DNA from: Pyrenopolyporus hunteri
Taxonomy: Eukaryota > Ascomycota > Sordariomycetes > Xylariales > Hypoxylaceae
Reading direction: 5' to 3'
Assembly (NCBI GenBank): GCA_902806595.1
Contig: CADCXC010000005.1
Location: 2,046,001 to 2,110,000, forward strand
Length of the DNA: 64,000 bases
In this document: piece after piece, positions 59,741 to 64,000 of the stretch
Layout of the letters: every line of letters begins with the position of its first letter
Position numbering within the stretch: position 1 is the stretch's first letter
The notes under the pieces: generated by a model
What the model was told of the DNA's origin: nothing
Database searches by the model: none
The model's input: the letters and a program-made list of their open reading frames with translations, nothing else
Position numbers and translations under genes: made by a program

Positions 59741-60964
59741 AATGAGGCTTGAAAATAACTCGCCACTCCGGTCGTCGAATGTTCACCCTTTCCAATCGGG
59801 GAAGACGCCTCGCTGAGAAATACAGATAAACTAATCCGTAAATAGATACAATCTCAGGTTTGAGCGCAGACGTTGAAGAGACCGGTAGGTCAGGTACCCG
59901 CCTACCTAGTTGTTGACACCATGTCAGCCTACATCGCCAGCTTCATCAGACGGATTGCAACGCCGGTTTTAGAGACAACACAACAACACATAAGACAGCA
60001 ACAACACACACAACACGCACAGCACACATAACACGCGCATAGACACATACACGCGAAACGGGGCCTGTATTTTCGCCTTGCAGCGAGATGGTTGATGAAT
60101 GGCCACAGGATGGCCGAGGCTACGACAGCTCAAAATGAGGCTGTTGAGCGATTGACAGCCCGGCATTTGTTAGGACGCTACAGTAGCAACATCCAATGTG
60201 AACGTGTGTGTACGGTAGCATCCCCAATCGCTTTGAATTGCCCCCTAAGATCGAAAATTAAAAGAGAGAGAGAGAGACGAAAAAGTTACATGGGTGACAA
60301 GAAATTTAAGAGAATGGCGTTATTTGTCATCAGGTCCTATTGCTATTACCATTACCCATTACCATTTACCAATTGCCATTACCGTAACCACTCGGGGGGG
60401 AAGCGTGGGTGAGAATGTGTGGTGGGCAAGGTTCTTCTCGCATGGTTCTCGCATGTGGCCGAGCCATGAGGTAGACGAAATACATTACTTACCTCTTACC
60501 AGGTAGGCAAGGTCACGAACCATGAACCGGAAACCAGAAACCAGAAACCAAAACCCAGAAAACCCGAATACCATACCATGTCATCTCGAGGAACGGCAGC
60601 GGTACCACTAGTAGCGCGTCGAGTGGGAAACAGCCAAGACCACAAAAGAAAAAGAGAGAGAGACTTTAGTTGGGTTAGGAGTGTGTGAGTGCGTGTGTAA
60701 TGCGGTGCCGGGCCTACCAAAAAGAAAAGCCCCATAGCGACCCCCAAAAAAATCCAGACGATCGAGAACTTTTCTCCACGTAGGGGGCTGTCAGATGTAC
60801 CGTGGGCGGCTAGAGGAGTGTTGTGAAAGGTTGAAGGCAGGTACCAATTTGCCGTGCGGCCATTTTAGGGAGTGGATAATTTGCTATGGGCTGGGCCGTC
60901 GAGGCGTTTGAGCCGTCTGACTGGTTGAAAATATCCCGATCGTTTAAACAGGTGCAACAACAAA

Positions 60965-61055
60965 TAGGTACCTTTACCTACGCTACCTACCTACCTACCT
61001 ACCTATCTACCTACCTACATACCTAGGTAGGTACCTTACCTAGTATGTTAGGTAG
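60965..61055. repeat. Longest ACCT/AGGT tract of the window
   Basis: About 90 bases, starting TAGGTACC, running through some ten ACCT/ATCT tetramers and closing with CCTAGGTAGGTACC and TTAGGTAGG. The two ends are complementary, so the tract can fold on itself. Confidence 0.85.
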
Positions 61056-62296
61056 GCGCGTAACATATTAACATAAGACTGTGGGAAGAGGCCAAGGCCG
61101 GCAATAAATTTAATAGGGTCGGTGTATGTGGGCAATGGATGGGACTCATCACCATCGATTGTGGCGCAAATAAACAACCACCTGGGCATATACACACCTA
61201 CGTAAGTACCTACATAACACACATACATACTACTACCAACTAGGTATGTAATGTAAGGTAAAAAGATACCCAGCTAGGTAACATACCTCTATACCTTATG
61301 TAGACCTAAATCAGCCCAGTCCAGGAATCGCTGCCCGGCATATGCGTGTTATCTGCTGCAAAGGGCGGCGCTTTATTTAGGGGGGGTCGTGCCTTATTAG
61401 AGTGGGTGTGTCCCCTGCGGTCCCTATTGTTCCCTGAGTGTGTCTGCGCGTCTGTGTGTGTGTATGTGTGTGTGTGGTTGCTGATGCGTGGTGTGGTGCC
61501 TTAACGGTCTCCAAGAGATAGGTAAGGCACCGCTTCCTCATGCATCCCCACGCCTCGTCGGAGACATGGCCGCATCAACTGAGGCCCGTTCGGTTATGCA
61601 GGTCGCGACGATGTGCAGGTTTTGGGTATCTGGAGTACACCTATGCGGAGCGCGCGCTCAGGCATCTCTGAATTGAATTGAATTGAAAAAAAAAATAGAT
61701 TGCGGCTTACTACCCTCCTACGTAAGGTATGGACCATCATCTGTATGTAGGTGCCTGGGTTCCTATCTACCTGCGTATGAGGTATGTATGCATCGAACAT
61801 CGAACGGAATTTCCCCCCCGCAAAAGGGGAAAATAGAATAGCAATGTTCGAAATTGGAGCCCGGTTGCCCTTCTCCTCGGCCCCAGGACCTGCGTATATT
61901 GACAGATCTTCGCATGCGAAATCACCCACTACTGTATAATTCTTTGCATGATCGGGCCCTTCCAGAAAATAAATTATAAAAAAGCAAACAATACTTTCCC
62001 GTCACTGGTGCGCCGCATCGGCTACGTCCTCGTCCCTTGATCCGTTAATCTGCAGACAACCGTATGCCCTGCCCCTGTCCCCCCAAAAAAGCTGCCCAAC
62101 ATCGCCGTAAGATGAGGAAGACGCTTTTAAAAGTATTAGGTATTATACCCACCGCGCCGTATAGGATGTCGCGGGCTCGGGAATGCGCACAAGGGCGAGC
62201 CAACCCGGTTAGGACTCGACACCCTTCGAGATCTTGTGGGTCGAGGGCGCATGAAGGGTCCCCATAGCCGCTCTTTTCGAACCTAGCCGTAGCCAC

Positions 62297-63841
62297 TCAT
62301 CTCTTGACAATCGTGACTAAAACGGACCGGATTAGCATCCAAGAACGCGGTAACAAGCTAGCGAAGGATTGGCGGTGTCATTCATACCTATATCTTCGTC
62401 AGCCAACTCGTGGGCCAGCCCCACGCGTTGGGGTTGGTGCTTCACGGATTTCCCGTAGACTATTGCGGTTTTGAACTGCTCTACAATGCTCCGATGGATT
62501 GCGTTGCACTAGATATCCATTGGTCAGCCGGTCTTTGTACCGGTCAGAGTTTACCGAGACGGGGTACCTACGAAGTCTTCGACTGTACACCTGGTGGAAC
62601 GAAGCACGACAGGCGCTGAATAGTCCGGCATCTTTCCCTTTGGCTTCGTGTAGACCCGGACCAATTTTAGCTTGTCCCACCTGCATGAAAAAGGAGATTA
62701 GCCATGTGTGCGCTAGACGCCGTCGAAAGGGGGGGAGGCGAGGAGGAGGGGAAGGGGCGTCGAAATCTTACATGGCCTCCATCAACTCGTCAATGTTCCA
62801 CCCATGCTCAGAGCTGATAGGAACCGCGTTGGGGATTCGGTACAGAAGGTCCAGCTCCTCGATGCTGATTGCGTCGATCTTATTGAGGACGTAAATGACT
62901 GGTATGTAGCTGCGACTCTTGGCTTCCAGGACGTCGATCAAATCATCAATAGTGGCATCACAGCGAATCGCAATATCTGCTGAGTTGATACGATACTCGG
63001 ACATTACCGCCCTGATTTCGTCATGGTCGATGTGTGTTAGAGGTACGGTACTGGTAATGTTAAGCCCACCCTTATCCTTCTTCTTGAACGTGATATTTGG
63101 CGGTTCCTTATTGATGCGAATACCGAACCCTTCCAGTTCTGTCTCGATGACTCGCTTGTCTGTCAGGGGCTTGTTCACGTCTAACACAATAAATATCAAA
63201 TGGCAGGTCTTAGCGACAGCAATCACTTGACGCCCACGACCTCTTCCATCTTTAGCTCCCTCGATGATACCAGGGAGATCGATCATTTGTAGAGGAGCGC
63301 CTATATGACACGGCGTCAATGACCTATCGTAGAGTAAAGCTCATCGTAGACAGGGCAATAAGGGGTGAAGAGAAAAGGGGTTGAGGGGGGTTGTAAATGC
63401 CATACCGTTGTACATGACTTGACCGGGTACGGACGTCAACGTTGTAAATTCGTATGCCGCCGCCTCAGAGTGCTGGCCAGTCAACCTGCTCATGAGAGTA
63501 CTCTTGCCGACGGATGGGAATCCTATAAAACCAATACTGGCAACACCGGTTCTGGCGACGTCGAAGCCGGCGCCGGCGCCGCCACCACCACTCGATGAAG
63601 GAGTTAAGAGTTCTCGCTTCAGTTTCGCTAATTTGGCCTTCAGTTGCCCTAAATGAAACGAAGTCGCTTTATTCTTTTGAGTTCGGGCCATCTATTTGAG
63701 GTTGACTTTAGTATACCCCATACGCACTTCGGGAAGTCAGTCTCACTTACTTCGGCCTCGATCTCTTTAATCTGCGGACTGGTTAGCGCTTGATCGTCCG
63801 CGGGGCCTCACGCTACTCACCTTTTCTACCGTCGTCGACAT
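62297..63841 (-). CDS. RBG1: Developmentally regulated GTPase RBG1/DRG1
   Basis: OBG-HflX-like GTPase that associates with ribosomes and, with its Dfrp partner, helps translation elongation in the cytosol. Seven exons: complement(63821..63841), (63751..63771), (63406..63691), (62772..63300), (62572..62680), (62388..62508), (62297..62316); 368 residues, the family length. Exons 1 and 2 are 21 nt each (MSTTVEK, IKEIEAE) and the last is 20 nt (ending TIVKR). P-loop GFPSVGKST is at 71-79, the G3 motif DLPG at 117-120 followed by IIEGAKDGRGRGRQV, NKID at 249-252, and a C-terminal TGS domain from about 290 (LVRVYTKPKGKMPDY, CTVEDFCNAIH, YGKSVKHQPQRVG). All junctions restore conserved residues. Confidence 0.96.
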
Positions 63842-64000
63842 GTTTGCGGATTCTCTATGACGCTATGTATACCGCTGCACTATGTGAAAACAGAAATTAT
63901 TCCTAATTTAAGAATGTAATAGAGTTGGTCGAGTCGTTGAGAAATTTGGTGTTCATTATTTCTTAGTGGGGCAAATTGAAGAATTCTAGAAGGCGTTGCC

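Larger units (their letters stand above)
54767..62296. other. 7.5-kb gene-free region
   Basis: I found no gene. ORFs are short, non-ATG or repeat-driven. Contents: GGT array near 55209-55227, poly-T at 56274-56290, CT tract at 58032-58052, poly-A near 58710, ACCT tracts at 59707-59740 and 60965-61055, a CA-rich stretch at 59975-60055, ATTACC-type repeats near 60345-60380, AACCAGAA repeats near 60525-60560, GA tract near 60264, and a GT-rich stretch near 61440-61475. Its left end must hold the promoter and leader of the CENP-B-like gene and its right end the RBG1 3' region. Confidence 0.55.

Overview
This window looks like chromosomal DNA of a filamentous ascomycete (Pezizomycotina, most likely a Sordariomycete). 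The evidence is short spliceosomal introns (about 47-110 nt, GTAAGT-like donors, CTAAC/CTGAC-like branch points), fungal gene families (Tup1, Rse1, Mss51, Rmp1, Trm732/THADA, Tim23, Rbg1/DRG1, a BAR-PH-VASt Lam protein, a SAT4/PTH11-like rhodopsin-domain protein), and long intergenic stretches strewn with TACCTA/TAGGTA tetranucleotide tracts. The species cannot be named from the sequence alone.

Layout. 1-7.6 kb: gene-poor, with a 15-bp minisatellite and TAGGTA tracts, ending in the leader of a TUP1 corepressor gene (7639-9765, +). Convergent to it lies RMP1 (10318-11611, -), then a tRNA-Ser(AGA) (12103-12184, -) and a seven-helix rhodopsin-domain protein (12762-13956, -). 14-17 kb: no gene, but a (GA)20 tract and a 51-bp inverted repeat that looks like a decayed MITE. 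17-22.7 kb, all on the minus strand: a Pro/Gln-rich conserved hypothetical, a possible tiny gene, a 389-codon hypothetical with an in-frame TAG at codon 10, and TIM23. 23.3-28.5 kb: a seven-exon TRM732/THADA gene (+). 29.2-37.0 kb: two neighbouring minus-strand genes with START-like lipid-binding folds (DUF3074 and a Sip3/Ysp1-type Lam protein). 37.9-38.8 kb: a zinc-ribbon/LysM/UBA-like protein (+). 39-43 kb: RSE1 (SF3b) on minus, divergent from MSS51 on plus. 45.7-46.1 kb: remnant of a Tc1/mariner-type transposase. 46.6-50.3 kb: a PXA-domain gene whose second intron is about 1.55 kb. 53-54.8 kb: a CENP-B/Tc5-type HTH DNA-binding protein (-). 54.8-62.3 kb: a 7.5-kb gene-free region rich in simple repeats. 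62.3-63.8 kb: RBG1/DRG1 (-), with two 21-nt micro-exons.

The recognisable genes are mostly housekeeping, covering transcription, splicing, rRNA/tRNA processing, mitochondrial import and translation, and lipid transfer. They do not form one pathway or a secondary-metabolite cluster. I found no clear new biological system. The points most worth a second look are the in-frame stop in the 20-kb gene, the oversized PXA intron, the mismatch pattern of the hairpin, the tandem-repeat orphan ORF near 4.4 kb, the pervasive palindromic TAGGTACCTA tracts, a GC-AG intron, and very small exons that automatic annotation would easily miss. All exon boundaries were worked out by eye from reading frame, splice consensus and family knowledge; none is backed by transcripts.
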